A DNA stretch of 64,000 bases from assembly GCA_937899835.1 (NCBI GenBank), contig CALCCE010000306.1, positions 21,369-85,368 on the forward strand, in the 5' to 3' direction. The translations under genes were made by a program, and so were the position numbers. Source of the DNA: an uncultured Flavobacteriales bacterium (lineage in GTDB: Bacteria > Bacteroidota > Bacteroidia > Flavobacteriales_G > Salibacteraceae). The notes beneath the pieces were generated by a model that worked only from the letters and a program-made list of their open reading frames with translations, did not search any database and was not told where the DNA came from. The first letter of the stretch is position 1; each line of letters begins with the position of its first letter. Below, piece after piece: positions 1-8,902 of the stretch.

Positions 1-212
1 AGGTTGGCATGGAGTGATTGGGGTTAGGTGAAATTTTTAATTAAAAGTACTTTGAAATACAAAGTAAATAAAACGCATTAACACTTTTTCTGATTTCTCC
101 GACAAGAATCGCCTTCAAGAGCCAATGAGAGCGATTTTAAAATTTACTTGTCGATAGCCATTGTCACCCCGGTCATTTTGTGCATCCTTACGGCAGAACC
201 TACAAACTGGTT

Positions 213-1595
213 ATGCATCAAGAAGACCTTCAATTTTTCCAACACATCACCCAACAATTATTAAAAGCAGAATTTGAAACGCCGGTAGTTACTCCCATCC
301 CACCTACTGAAATGAACCAGCGTTTCAACCTCGACCTTTCGGAAGAGGGCATTTCCGACGAAGTTTTTCAGCCTTTGCTACAGGATCTGATTTTAAATAC
401 CCCTCGAACATCTACCGGATCGTTCTTCAACCAACTTTTTGGAGGAAGAAGAAGCAAAGCCGTGATGGCCGAGTTGCTTTCGGTAGTGCTCAACAACAGC
501 ATGTATACCCACAAAGTAGCGGGCCCTATGGTAGGCGTAGAGCAATCGGTGATTCGCTCCGTTTGTGATCTTATTGGCTACGGTACGGAATCCGACGGTA
601 CTTTTCCTCCGGGCGGCTCGATGGGGAATTTCATGGGGATGGTAATGGCTCGTGATGCCTATTTAGAGCAACACCCCGAAGTAGCGCCACACCTTTTGCG
701 GTACTACACCTCCGATCAATCGCACTATTCCATTAGTAAAAATGGTTCTTTGATGGGCTTGTTGGCCAATCAGATGCAACAAGTAGCTTCTGACGATTTA
801 GGACGCATGATTCCGGAACGTTTGCTGGAACACGTACAACAAGATCGGGCGGCAGGATTGCACCCTTGCTTTGTGAATGCTACCGCCGGAACCACCGTGA
901 TGGGCGCGTTCGATCCCGTTCAGGCCCTTGGAGAAATGGCCCACCAAGAAGGATTTTGGCTGCACGTAGATGGCGCCTATTGTGGCGGGGTGATCTTCAG
1001 TGAGTCGTTGAAGACGCAAGTCAAAGGTTTAGAGCTAAGTCACTCTTTTGGTTTCAATGCCCATAAACTTCCAGGATCGCCTTTGTCGTGCTCTATTTTG
1101 GTGGCACAAAATCGTACCGACTTGTTGCGTTCTTTTAACCACAAGGCCGACTACTTGTATCAAACTGAGGCGCAGCGGTACAATCCAGGCATGACCTCTT
1201 TGCAGTGTGGACGCCGAAATGATGCGCTTAAATTTTGGGCTTTGTGGAAAACCGAAGGTTCCAAAGGCATGGGCAAAATGGTCGATCACCAATTCCAATT
1301 GGCCCAGGAAGCCAGAGATTATGTGGCCGACCATCCTGACTATATTCTCTACAATCAAGGCCCAGGTATCTCGGTGTGTTTCAATTACAAAGGCATTTCG
1401 GCCAAGGAACTGTGCACCGCTCTAAACGAGAGTGCACAATTGATGGTGGGGTACGGCAGTTTTCGCGGCCAGGAGTTTGTACGCATGGTGACGATCAATG
1501 CTAACTTGGTGAAAACCGATATCCAACACTTCTTTGAAACCTTAGAGGCTTTTGTGGCTGAATACACTTTAGAAGCCAGTTCAGTATCTGTTTGA
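213..1595 (+). CDS. PLP-dependent group II decarboxylase (glutamate/cysteine-sulfinate decarboxylase-like)
   Basis: This 460-aa protein should decarboxylate an amino acid using pyridoxal phosphate. Visible family marks are the cofactor-binding Asp in HVDGAYCGG and the Schiff-base lysine in SFGFNAHKLPGSP (about residue 285). The N-terminal GGSMGNFMGMVMARD segment matches the family's substrate and cofactor loop. The ATG at 213 gives a family-like start; an in-frame GTG at 180 would add 11 residues. Substrate cannot be read from sequence: glutamate, cysteine sulfinate, aspartate and aromatic amino acids are all possible. It stands alone, with a small membrane-protein gene converging on it from downstream. 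Confidence 0.88.
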   Translation: MHQEDLQFFQHITQQLLKAEFETPVVTPIPPTEMNQRFNLDLSEEGISDEVFQPLLQDLILNTPRTSTGSFFNQLFGGRRSKAVMAELLSVVLNNSMYTHKVAGPMVGVEQSVIRSVCDLIGYGTESDGTFPPGGSMGNFMGMVMARDAYLEQHPEVAPHLLRYYTSDQSHYSISKNGSLMGLLANQMQQVASDDLGRMIPERLLEHVQQDRAAGLHPCFVNATAGTTVMGAFDPVQALGEMAHQEGFWLHVDGAYCGGVIFSESLKTQVKGLELSHSFGFNAHKLPGSPLSCSILVAQNRTDLLRSFNHKADYLYQTEAQRYNPGMTSLQCGRRNDALKFWALWKTEGSKGMGKMVDHQFQLAQEARDYVADHPDYILYNQGPGISVCFNYKGISAKELCTALNESAQLMVGYGSFRGQEFVRMVTINANLVKTDIQHFFETLEAFVAEYTLEASSVSV

Positions 1596-1601
1596 TACTA
1601 C

Positions 1602-1994
1602 TCAACTGCCGGCGAATATTAACCCGCCGATCGCCAACAATAGCATCCATTGGCCCAACTTCAAATAGTTGCTGGGAAAGGCTTTGGACAGGGTAATGAC
1701 GAATGCCCAAACGATTGCATAGGCCAAATAGTGAAGGCCAAGCAGGAACAATAGCACTTCAGCATTGCCCAATATTTCGGTGAAGTTGATCAAGGCGATC
1801 AACACCGAAGACGAAAGCAGGTCGACGGAAATCCAATGCCAGCCGCAACGGGCCATGGTCCAATAAAGTCGCTTTTGATGATCGGAATCGCTCTTTTCAG
1901 GTTCCAATTGTCGAATTTCGCGGTCTCCTACGAAGGTGTGTACCAAAAAGGCCAGGGCAGTAAGCAGGTTAGCAGCCAACAAAAAATAACTCAC
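1602..1994 (-). CDS. Small four-helix membrane protein, unknown
   Basis: The 130-aa product has about four hydrophobic helices: the N-terminus, two in the middle and the C-terminus. A charged stretch (GDREIRQLEPEKSDSD) follows the first helix. It is therefore predicted to sit in the inner membrane. The start is GTG at 1994; there is no suitable ATG ahead of the first helix. I do not recognise a characterised family. It lies just downstream of the Crp/Fnr regulator on the same strand (76 bp apart), so the two may be co-transcribed. Its stop converges with the decarboxylase gene. Confidence 0.7.
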   Translation of the reverse strand: MSYFLLAANLLTALAFLVHTFVGDREIRQLEPEKSDSDHQKRLYWTMARCGWHWISVDLLSSSVLIALINFTEILGNAEVLLFLLGLHYLAYAIVWAFVITLSKAFPSNYLKLGQWMLLLAIGGLIFAGS

Positions 1995-2070
1995 GGATTT
2001 GTAAAGTTTTAGTGTTGACCAAAGGTCGTTCGACGGTACCCCTTTTCTCCTTGACTATCGTCAAGAAAGT

Positions 2071-2673
2071 TTAGCGAAGGGCCACACGATGGCGGATGCG
2101 GCTCAACGTTTCGGGGGTTACGCCAAGGTAACCGGCGAGGTGGTGTAGATTAATGCGTTGCAGCCAGTCAGGGTGTTCCTGCAGCAAGTGAAGGTAGCGT
2201 TGTTCGGGGCTCAGCGTGATAAATGTGGCCACCAGATTTTGGTACATGATGAGCTCTTCGGTTTGAATGGACCAGGTGAGCAAATCAAACTTGGGGAAAC
2301 GGTCCAAAATTTCGAACGTAACCGCTCGGCTAATGGCCACCAGACGGCAATTTTCAAGGCATTGAAAGCCATGTCGTGCCGGAGTTTGTTTCAGAAAGCT
2401 TTCATATGAACTGATAAAGGAATTTTCCAGATAGAAAAAAGCCGTTTTTTCTTCTCCTTCCACCGGATAATACATTCTTACTGCGCCTTGAATAACGAAA
2501 TAGAAGTCTTTTGAGCACTTCTCGGCTTCCAACAAGTATTCACCTTTGGCTACTTCTATCACTTCCGCATGGGCCAGCAGGTAGTCGCGTTCCTCTTGCG
2601 ACAACTCCGCTATAGCATTGAGGTAGTCGAACAAAGGGGCCATGGCTTGGGGTGCTTCCATGTCCCCAAACAT
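2071..2673 (-). CDS. Crp/Fnr-family transcriptional regulator
   Basis: A 200-aa one-component regulator. The N-terminal cyclic-nucleotide-binding-like beta-roll is visible in GEYLLEAEKCSKDFYFVIQG and VRMYYPVEGEEKTAFFY. A long dimerisation helix follows, and the C-terminal helix-turn-helix is NLHHLAGYLGVTPETLSRIR. The canonical cAMP-binding residues are not evident, which is usual for Bacteroidota members of this family, so the ligand is unknown. The coordinates use the ATG at 2673; by comparison with relatives the ATG at 2643 (MAPLFDYLNA) is an equally good start. A terminator for the upstream gene lies directly ahead. Confidence 0.88.
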   Translation of the reverse strand: MFGDMEAPQAMAPLFDYLNAIAELSQEERDYLLAHAEVIEVAKGEYLLEAEKCSKDFYFVIQGAVRMYYPVEGEEKTAFFYLENSFISSYESFLKQTPARHGFQCLENCRLVAISRAVTFEILDRFPKFDLLTWSIQTEELIMYQNLVATFITLSPEQRYLHLLQEHPDWLQRINLHHLAGYLGVTPETLSRIRHRVALR

Positions 2674-2696
2674 AACCAAGGGCGTTGGAAAACAAA

Positions 2697-2723
2697 AAGC
2701 CCCGCCAAAATATGGCAGGGCTT
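2697..2723 (-). terminator. Rho-independent terminator after the small secreted protein gene
   Basis: An 11-bp stem with one mismatch (arms 2697-2707 and 2713-2723, 5-nt loop) is followed on the minus strand by a T-rich run. It sits 21 bp past the stop of the gene at 2744-3121 and isolates it from the Crp/Fnr gene. Confidence 0.85.
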
Positions 2724-2743
2724 CACCAAAAGGGTGGGGAGCA

Positions 2744-3121
2744 CTAATTGATGGTTATGTTGGCTCCTGGATTTATAACGACCATGTGGCCGCAACCGGT
2801 AGGCGGTATGGAGATGACATCGGGTGGGCCCGGACAAAACGGGCTGCTCACCACCACGGAACCTCCACCCATGTTGTCGACCTCCACGTGGTTCATTTGG
2901 AAAAAGGTGGAGAAGGGACCACCCGGGCCAACGATCATCATCATGGCCCCGGGTGCAACGGCGTATTGCCCAACTCCGGCGGGCCCACAAAATGGATCGA
3001 CCCATTCTACGGCAACCATATGGTTGCAGACCGAATAATTGTAAATGAATCGGGTCTGCGCTTGCGTGTCAAACGACAAAAAAGTAAGCACCAAGGCAGC
3101 TAATAAAGAAGCAATTTTCAT
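2744..3121 (-). CDS. Small secreted protein with two CxHMV motifs
   Basis: The 125-aa precursor starts at MKIASLLAAL and has a clear signal peptide ending near FDTQAQ, so the mature protein of about 105 aa is exported. The mature part is rich in Gly, Pro, Met and Val. It carries five cysteines in three places: the related motifs VCNHMVAVEW and GCGHMVVINPG near the two ends, DPFCGPAG after the first, and SPFCPGPP in the middle. I do not recognise the family. The Cys/His/Met content would be compatible with disulfides or metal binding, but that is speculation. An extension to 3223 is open but lacks a signal peptide at its start. The gene has its own terminator. Confidence 0.72.
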   Translation of the reverse strand: MKIASLLAALVLTFLSFDTQAQTRFIYNYSVCNHMVAVEWVDPFCGPAGVGQYAVAPGAMMMIVGPGGPFSTFFQMNHVEVDNMGGGSVVVSSPFCPGPPDVISIPPTGCGHMVVINPGANITIN

Positions 3122-3379
3122 AGTGATTGATATTAGATGAATGAGGGAGCAAGATGAGGGCTCAAAAGCGCAAATGCGTCCTCCGTTTGGGCGATTTTGA
3201 GGAAAAATAGCCATGTAACCCAAACGGGTGACACGATTTTAATGAATTGAAAATGAGGATTTTTGTAGTGTTGAAAAGGTTTTTCAAGGCAAGAATTTGT
3301 TTTCTTCACTACGTTGTTTTTCTTTGGATTTGCAGGGAGCCCCACCCGGCCACCACCAACCCAGGCTAAAATCCATTCC

Positions 3380-5110
3380 ATGCTCCACCGCACCCCACCC
3401 TTTTTCATTGTTCTGCTGCTTTTGTTAGGAGGAATCTCCTTCGAAGGTTTTGGGCAAAAAACTTCAGGAAAGGCCTACCTCGATAGCCTCGAAAATCGAT
3501 TGATGTTGGCCGAATCCGATTCTGGTCGGATGGATTTCCTCGGGAAACTGGCTTATCGTTGGCGGACGGTAGAAGCTGCCCGGTCCAAGTCTTATTCGCG
3601 GCAATTGATCCAGTTGGCTACCGCTCAGCAAGACACCTACATGCTGGCCATGGGCTGGCGCGGGTTGGCCAAAACCCACCGCCACCAGCAAGAGTACGAT
3701 TCTGCCCGGGTTATTTTCGATACCCTGGCACTCTGGTGGGAACGCAATGGCGACCGACTTGCTCTGGTTACTACTTTGAATGATTTGGGTTGGTTGGAGA
3801 AAATGCGAGGCGAACCGGAGGGTGCCATTGAATACGGACTAAAAGCCTTGGAAATCAACCGCCCGGTATTTCACCGAAAGGGGCTTGCCCGAACGTATGC
3901 GCTGTTGGGAGCAGCCCACAAAACCTCGGTCACTCAGGTTTACGTTCAGCCTTACCCACCCGAAGCGGTAGCCTTGTTGCGTAAAGCCATGCAGTATGAA
4001 GAAGAAGCCTTGGCGATCAACCTCGAATTGGGCAATTCTTATGCAAAAAGTGCGGCCGTTATCCTGGCCAATACTTACGCTTTGCTAAACCTCAATCAAA
4101 AATCTTTCGAAGCTTACACCATAGCCGATTCGCTTTGTCGAGTATACCATTGTGATGAATCCAAAGCCGCAGAAATCGACTTTAACCGAGCTTTAACGGT
4201 ACGCGACTTGGGCAATATAGACTTTGCCGATTCGGTGTTTCAGGCCCGAAGGTCTTTTTTTGCCACCTGCGAAAACCTGAAAACAGCTTACAAGTTTTTC
4301 TACAACTACTACCGTCTGGCCGTGGAAAAAGACAATTTGGAAATGGCCTTAGAGTTGGCATTGATCGCGCTGGACAAGGCTGAAAAGGCTAGCATTACCA
4401 TCCATGAATTGGAGGCCAATGTGATTGTGGCCAAGGCTTGGAGCAAGTTGGGGCACCATGATTCTGCGGTGGTAGCGTGGAATAAGGCCTACCGAATGAA
4501 GGTGGAGCAAGACAAAGTGGCCTTGCGGGCCAAAGCCGATGAACTGACCCTGAAGTACGAAACCCACTTAAAAGAACAGGCCATCCAGCAATTAGAGCTG
4601 GAAAAGCAATTCAGTGCCCTGGAAGACCTTAGCCAGATTACCCAGTTGCGCCAGCAGCGCTGGGGCTTGATCCTAGCCGGGTTGTTAATTTTTGTTTTGG
4701 TGGCATTGTTGGTCACCCTCAACCAACGAAGCAAGGCCCGGCAAGCTTTGGCAAGGGAAAAATTATCCGCCGGAGCCAATGAATTGGAAGTGTTAAGGGC
4801 CAACTTACAATCGGAGTTAGAGAGCCGTCCGCCGGTATTCAAAATGCATTCTGAGCAGAAAGACATCAACGAATACCTGTTATCGCCTTTGACCGAACGG
4901 GAAATGGAGGTACTGCTCCTGTTGTCAGAAGGTTTGTCGAATCGGGCCATTTCCGACCGCTTGCACATTTCTCCCAATACGGCGAAGACCCACATTGCGC
5001 GGATTTACGATAAGTTGGACGTCAACAACCGTACACAGGCCGCACGTAAAGCAAGCAACCTAAAGCTGCTTCAACATTTAAAACAAGTGAAAGAGCCGCT
5101 GGCTTCTTAA
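3380..5110 (+). CDS. Membrane-anchored TPR regulator with C-terminal LuxR-type HTH
   Basis: The 576-aa protein has a signal peptide or anchor (LLLLLGGISFEGFGQ). A long alpha-helical TPR-like region follows (about residues 30-400), then a coiled coil, one transmembrane helix near residues 428-447, and a LuxR/GerE DNA-binding domain in the last 70 residues (LTEREMEVLLLLSEGLSNRA, SPNTAKTHIARIYDKL). The layout predicts a TPR sensor outside the inner membrane and a DNA-binding domain inside. No receiver or kinase domain is present. The start at 3380 gives the signal peptide; an open extension to 3314 adds a non-signal leader. Its stop overlaps that of the next gene in a shared TTAA. Confidence 0.87.
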   Translation: MLHRTPPFFIVLLLLLGGISFEGFGQKTSGKAYLDSLENRLMLAESDSGRMDFLGKLAYRWRTVEAARSKSYSRQLIQLATAQQDTYMLAMGWRGLAKTHRHQQEYDSARVIFDTLALWWERNGDRLALVTTLNDLGWLEKMRGEPEGAIEYGLKALEINRPVFHRKGLARTYALLGAAHKTSVTQVYVQPYPPEAVALLRKAMQYEEEALAINLELGNSYAKSAAVILANTYALLNLNQKSFEAYTIADSLCRVYHCDESKAAEIDFNRALTVRDLGNIDFADSVFQARRSFFATCENLKTAYKFFYNYYRLAVEKDNLEMALELALIALDKAEKASITIHELEANVIVAKAWSKLGHHDSAVVAWNKAYRMKVEQDKVALRAKADELTLKYETHLKEQAIQQLELEKQFSALEDLSQITQLRQQRWGLILAGLLIFVLVALLVTLNQRSKARQALAREKLSAGANELEVLRANLQSELESRPPVFKMHSEQKDINEYLLSPLTEREMEVLLLLSEGLSNRAISDRLHISPNTAKTHIARIYDKLDVNNRTQAARKASNLKLLQHLKQVKEPLAS

Positions 5111-5517
5111 AAAGAGAGCAAGTCGGGTTCGAGAAAAGTGGTGCGCCCTTGTTCGCCTTGCAACTTGGCTTTGGAATAGTGGCTTTCCAGCAAGGATTTA
5201 AACTGGTTACGAAGTTTTGGAAATTCTTCGAGCAAGCTGACAAAATCGGTGCTGCGGCTTCGGGTCATAAAATGGTTCACCACCTTCACGCCTGCTTCGG
5301 TCATGGTTTGGTGAAATTTCTTACCATCGGTCCAAAACGCATCGTAGCGTTTGATTTGTAAAGAGATGTTTTCAATGGCCGTTTCTAAACCGTATTGCTG
5401 CAGATGGAGGTAGGCTAAACGAAGGTGTGCCTCATGATTGAACCACTCGGGAGGAAAGGAACAATCGGCAAATCGCCGGATAAAATCCGAATCGTTTAAC
5501 TGGAAGTGAGTAGGCAT
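5107..5517 (-). CDS. Conserved hypothetical protein with FNHEAHLRLAY motif
   Basis: This 136-aa soluble protein starts at MPTHFQLND. The notable motif is WFNHEAHLRLAYLHL near residue 25, with two histidines and an acidic residue on what should be a helix. It is otherwise mostly helical, with no signal peptide or membrane segment. I remember similar short proteins annotated only as hypothetical, so no function is claimed. The gene is convergent with the LuxR-type regulator and shares 4 bp with it. Confidence 0.68.
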   Translation of the reverse strand: MPTHFQLNDSDFIRRFADCSFPPEWFNHEAHLRLAYLHLQQYGLETAIENISLQIKRYDAFWTDGKKFHQTMTEAGVKVVNHFMTRSRSTDFVSLLEEFPKLRNQFKSLLESHYSKAKLQGEQGRTTFLEPDLLSF

Positions 5518-5763
5518 GATGGAGTAGCGTAATGCAACTAAGTTACGGAGAATTACAGGCCGTTGCAAATGGTACTTTCGTCGAGCGAATTGTGACATCC
5601 GTCAATTTATGCCACTCAAACGGGGTCAGGATAGAACAAAAGCCGGATTGCAGCTTTTGGGCACCAACTTATCAACGCGCTTTTGCTTACAACAAAATTT
5701 CCGCTCCGCTCGGTGCTCCTGCGTAAACCTCATTTTTGTGTAAATCCAACTTTTTCAATCAAC

Positions 5764-6159
5764 ATGGCCGCAACCGACAAATTATACGATGCTTTTGGCG
5801 AACTGATTTACGTATTGGCCATGTCGGACGGAGTGATTGAGCCGGTAGAGTTGGCAGTGATCGAAAAAAAGTTGGCCGAGCACGAATGGGGACAAGCCAT
5901 CAAGTGGTCTTTTGACTACGAAGTGAAGCAAAACCGCTCGCTAGAAGAACTGTATAAAAAGGTCATTATCTATTGTGAGCGGCATGGTCCTGATTCAGAA
6001 TATGCCTTCCTGATTGAAGTACTCGAAGAGGTGGCGCACGCCAATGCTGAATTTCACGCTTCGGAGCGGAAGGTGTTGGATTCTTTCGTTTCGGACCTCA
6101 CGAAAAAGTTCAAGGCCGATATCGAGCGCATCAACAAGCGCAGCAATAGCTTAGATTAA
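5764..6159 (+). CDS. TerB-like protein
   Basis: The 131-aa all-helical protein resembles the TerB (tellurite resistance B) fold. It has YVLAMSDGVIEPVELAVIEKKL near the start and a second acidic helix pair, NAEFHASERKVLDSFVSDL, near the end. In TerB-like proteins such paired acidic helices bind divalent metal. No other ter genes are nearby, so a tellurite role is not implied. The start at MAATDKLYD is chosen because the upstream extension (to 5683) is low-complexity and unlike the family. Confidence 0.72.
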   Translation: MAATDKLYDAFGELIYVLAMSDGVIEPVELAVIEKKLAEHEWGQAIKWSFDYEVKQNRSLEELYKKVIIYCERHGPDSEYAFLIEVLEEVAHANAEFHASERKVLDSFVSDLTKKFKADIERINKRSNSLD

Positions 6160-6188
6160 GCGCAGAACATCTGTAGGAGCTTGTTGTT

Positions 6189-6614
6189 ATGCCTTCAAAC
6201 TCCTTTTTCATGTGGACCTGTCCGGCCTGCGAAAGGCAATTCAAGACCAACAACCAGTCGCATACTTGCACGACCAAAACCCTGGACGATCTTTTTCACG
6301 ATAAGCCCGACCACCTGGTATTGGCGTTTGACCGGGTTTTGAATGCTGTAGTGCATTGGGAGCCTAATTCGGTAGGGGTGGCGCGCCATTCGGTAGTGTT
6401 CACCAACCGCAAGGCATGGTTGATTGTGAAACCCATGAAAAAGGAACTTGACCTCAAGTTTTACCACCACCAGCCGCTGGAGGGAGATGCTTTGCGCAAA
6501 GTGAGCTTTTCGATGGGAAAATACGTTCACCATATTCGAATCAACGATGAGCATCAGGTAGGACCCGAAGTCCTTGAACTGTTACGTCAAGGCTACCAAT
6601 ACGCGATGAATTAG
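6189..6614 (+). CDS. DUF5655-type protein with N-terminal zinc-ribbon-like CxxC
   Basis: The 141-aa protein opens with WTCPACERQF and a second cysteine in SHTCTTKTL, a zinc-finger-like pattern. It continues with a domain resembling DUF5655 (VFTNRKAWLIVKPMKKELDL, then KVSFSMGKYVHHIRIND). This domain is common in small bacterial proteins of unknown function. The ATG at 6210 (MWTCPAC) is an alternative start. The next gene begins 4 bp after its stop, so the two are probably co-translated. Confidence 0.78.
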   Translation: MPSNSFFMWTCPACERQFKTNNQSHTCTTKTLDDLFHDKPDHLVLAFDRVLNAVVHWEPNSVGVARHSVVFTNRKAWLIVKPMKKELDLKFYHHQPLEGDALRKVSFSMGKYVHHIRINDEHQVGPEVLELLRQGYQYAMN

Positions 6615-6617
6615 ACC

Positions 6618-6890
6618 ATGGGAAAAACGTTGATTGAAAAATACAACCTGAGTCAGGAGGCAGTAGACCGCATCATCGGCATGGCTTGGGAAGATCGAAC
6701 GCCTTTTGAAGCCATCGAATTTCAATTTGGTTTGAGCGAGGCAGAAGTCATTCAATTGATGAAGCTGCAAATGCATCCCCGCAACTGGAAAAAATGGCGG
6801 GCGCGGGTCCAAGGCAGAAAAACCAAGCATCAGAAACTCCGGGAAAAAGGAGTGGATCGGTTTCGATCAAAGAATCAGCGAAGCGCTTAA
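6618..6890 (+). CDS. DUF2805 / TIGR03643 family protein
   Basis: The 90-aa basic protein matches the TIGR03643 family found in Bacteroidota and some proteobacteria. The core is IIGMAWEDRTPFEAIEFQFG, then LSEAEVIQLMKLQM and the basic stretch RNWKKWRARVQGRKTKH. Its helical N-half looks like a small HTH, so nucleic-acid binding is possible, but the family has no proven function. It follows the DUF5655 gene with a 3-bp gap and converges on the EnvC-like gene. Confidence 0.82.
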   Translation: MGKTLIEKYNLSQEAVDRIIGMAWEDRTPFEAIEFQFGLSEAEVIQLMKLQMHPRNWKKWRARVQGRKTKHQKLREKGVDRFRSKNQRSA

Positions 6891-6903
6891 GTAGAAAAGC
6901 CGA

Positions 6904-8085
6904 TCAACGCGACTTGAATAGCCATTTGGCCGGGTCTTGAGGTGTTTGGCCCTTCCATACTTCAAAGTGGAGCTTTGACTGGTCGTTGTCCGACAATACT
7001 TCTCCAACGGCTTGTTGCACATCGATTTCTTCGCCCATTTTAACAAACACCTCTTTGAGGTTGGAGTACACGGTGGTGTATTCGCCATGGCGCACCATCA
7101 CCACTTTACCCGATCCTGGAATGATGAACACGCCGGAAACTTTGCCTTTAAACACCGCTTTGGCTTGTGCGCCTTTGGTGGTGCTGATATCTACTCCGTT
7201 GTTTTGAATGGTGAATGAAGGGTAAACCGGATCGGGATGTGTTCCAAACTTACCGGTAATGATGCCACTCTCAGTTGGAAACGGGAGTTTCTTTTGGTTC
7301 TTGGCAAAATCGGCCGATAGGGCCACATCCACCACTTTGTTTTTATTGGCGGCAATTTCCCGTTCGATGGCTTTTTTGATGGCTTCTGCCAATTGCGAGG
7401 CTTCTTTCTTCTTTTTGCGCAGTTCTTTTTTCAGTTCCTCTTGCCGGCTTTTCAGGCTGGTAAGGGTTTTGGATTTGTTGTTGCGTTCTCGCGCCAGCAC
7501 CGATTTCTCCGATTCTACTTTGTCCAGCAGTTCCGTTTTTTCTGCCCTTACTACTTCCAACTCTTGGTTTTTTCGAGCAATGTCGTCACGGGTAGCGGCA
7601 ATGGTGGCTGCTTGTTGTTGGCGGTAGACCGAAAACTCCTGCATGTATTTCAGCCGATGGTAGGCCTGATTGAAGCTTTCAGCAGCAAAAACAAACATCA
7701 CTCTACTGTGCGAGTGGCGGGTTTTGTAGGTATTGTAAACGATGCGCGAATATTCCGTTTTCAACTCTTGCATGTCATTTTCCAAAGCCTCTACCAGCGC
7801 TTCATTTTCCGCGATCACATCGTTGAGGCGGTGTACTTCGTCACGGTACTCCCCGATAAGGTCTTCGTGCAAACGAATTTTCGTGGAAAGTACGGCAACC
7901 TGCGTTTGCGATGCTTTCACTCCTTTTTTCGTTTCGCTAAGGATTTTTTCGCTGGTCTTGATGTCGTTCTTAAGGGCTTCCTCTTTCTTTTTGAGGTCTT
8001 TGCTGGTTTGGTTTTGAGCCAAACTGGCCCAACCAGCGGCTACTACCAGCAGTAGAATTAGTCCTTTATTGCGCCACCCGCTCAT
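6904..8085 (-). CDS. EnvC-like coiled-coil / degenerate LytM (M23) protein
   Basis: The 393-aa protein has a signal peptide (LILLLVVAAGWASLAQ), two long coiled-coil blocks (about residues 28-255) and a C-terminal LytM domain (about 275-393). EnvC proteins use a degenerate LytM domain to activate amidases that split septal peptidoglycan. Here HxGxD reads NNGVD (Asn295 for the zinc His, Asp299 kept) and HxH reads KLH, so zinc hydrolysis is unlikely. The start at MSGWRNKG is preferred over 8133 because it leads straight into the signal peptide. It is the last gene of a six-gene envelope operon and overlaps the DUF4292 gene by 20 bp. Confidence 0.88.
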   Translation of the reverse strand: MSGWRNKGLILLLVVAAGWASLAQNQTSKDLKKKEEALKNDIKTSEKILSETKKGVKASQTQVAVLSTKIRLHEDLIGEYRDEVHRLNDVIAENEALVEALENDMQELKTEYSRIVYNTYKTRHSHSRVMFVFAAESFNQAYHRLKYMQEFSVYRQQQAATIAATRDDIARKNQELEVVRAEKTELLDKVESEKSVLARERNNKSKTLTSLKSRQEELKKELRKKKKEASQLAEAIKKAIEREIAANKNKVVDVALSADFAKNQKKLPFPTESGIITGKFGTHPDPVYPSFTIQNNGVDISTTKGAQAKAVFKGKVSGVFIIPGSGKVVMVRHGEYTTVYSNLKEVFVKMGEEIDVQQAVGEVLSDNDQSKLHFEVWKGQTPQDPAKWLFKSR

Positions 8086-8902
8086 ACTTCTGCGAAACTT
8101 TGAATGGAAGGCGTTGAGGCACATCAACCACAATTTTAGAGTACTCCAAAGAAAGAGAAAGCGACTCTTTTCCGGTTACCTGGAACGACTGCTTCTTAGG
8201 AAACAGAAAGTCACCTTGCTTTTGAAAAGCATCGAACTGAGCCACCAGGTTTTTGTTTTGGATAGGGTCTTTAACGGAAAGCTTTACCACTCGAAACATT
8301 TCCGGATCGATCCAAAAGGTATAGAATAGTTCGGCAGAAGGGTCTACTGCCTCTGTGTTTCTACGGCGTTGTCGCCTCCGGCTAAATTGTCGCAAGACAT
8401 AGGCAGCACTGTCCACATCCGATTTGCGTTTGGCGTTTTCATCCCACAACATGCTGTTGCCAAGCATCATGGCTTGCAACACCTGAAAGTTGACATCCGT
8501 CTGAATCATGTTGCTGAGGTACTCAAAATCGCCTACGTAATATTTTCCGTGAATGCGATCCAACATTTGCAACGAATCTGTGGTGATCAGCACCCGCGAT
8601 ACTTCTACTCCCAAGGCCATGGCCGACATCCAGATCACACTGTCTTTGCGCATCTTGACCCGAATCTTAAAGCTTTGGTTTTCGGTAGGGGATTTGAATT
8701 TGGCGGACGCCTTCAGGTACAGCCAGTCGAATTGAAAGTCCGTTCCGGTAACCAGCTTGCTCAGCTGTTTCGGACTTTTGTTGTTGAGTTTGGGGCCGAT
8801 GTTTTTGGCAAGCTCCCGATTGGAATGACAGGCAACCAACAGGCTGCCCAATAAGAGGGTCAACAGCCAGGAGTATTGAAACCTGCGATAGTTTTTACTC
8901 AT
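8066..8902 (-). CDS. DUF4292 outer-membrane-type lipoprotein
   Basis: The 278-aa protein has a lipoprotein signal (LLGSLLVACHSN, lipobox LVAC) and a body typical of DUF4292. That body resembles the LolA/LolB half-barrel that carries lipids: FKIRVKMRKDSVIWMSA, LITTDSLQMLDR and the YYVGDFEYL segment are visible. It is probably tethered in the outer membrane facing the periplasm. Start MSKNYRRFQ is chosen for the signal peptide. It overlaps the TPR gene upstream by 8 bp and the EnvC-like gene downstream by 20 bp, which points to translational coupling. Confidence 0.87.
   Translation of the reverse strand: MSKNYRRFQYSWLLTLLLGSLLVACHSNRELAKNIGPKLNNKSPKQLSKLVTGTDFQFDWLYLKASAKFKSPTENQSFKIRVKMRKDSVIWMSAMALGVEVSRVLITTDSLQMLDRIHGKYYVGDFEYLSNMIQTDVNFQVLQAMMLGNSMLWDENAKRKSDVDSAAYVLRQFSRRRQRRRNTEAVDPSAELFYTFWIDPEMFRVVKLSVKDPIQNKNLVAQFDAFQKQGDFLFPKKQSFQVTGKESLSLSLEYSKIVVDVPQRLPFKVSQKYERVAQ

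Noticed and set aside
1..179. Search for a promoter or gene end at the left edge
   Set aside because: The AT-rich stretch contains TACTTTG, one base short of the -7 pattern, and no convincing -33; nothing reportable.
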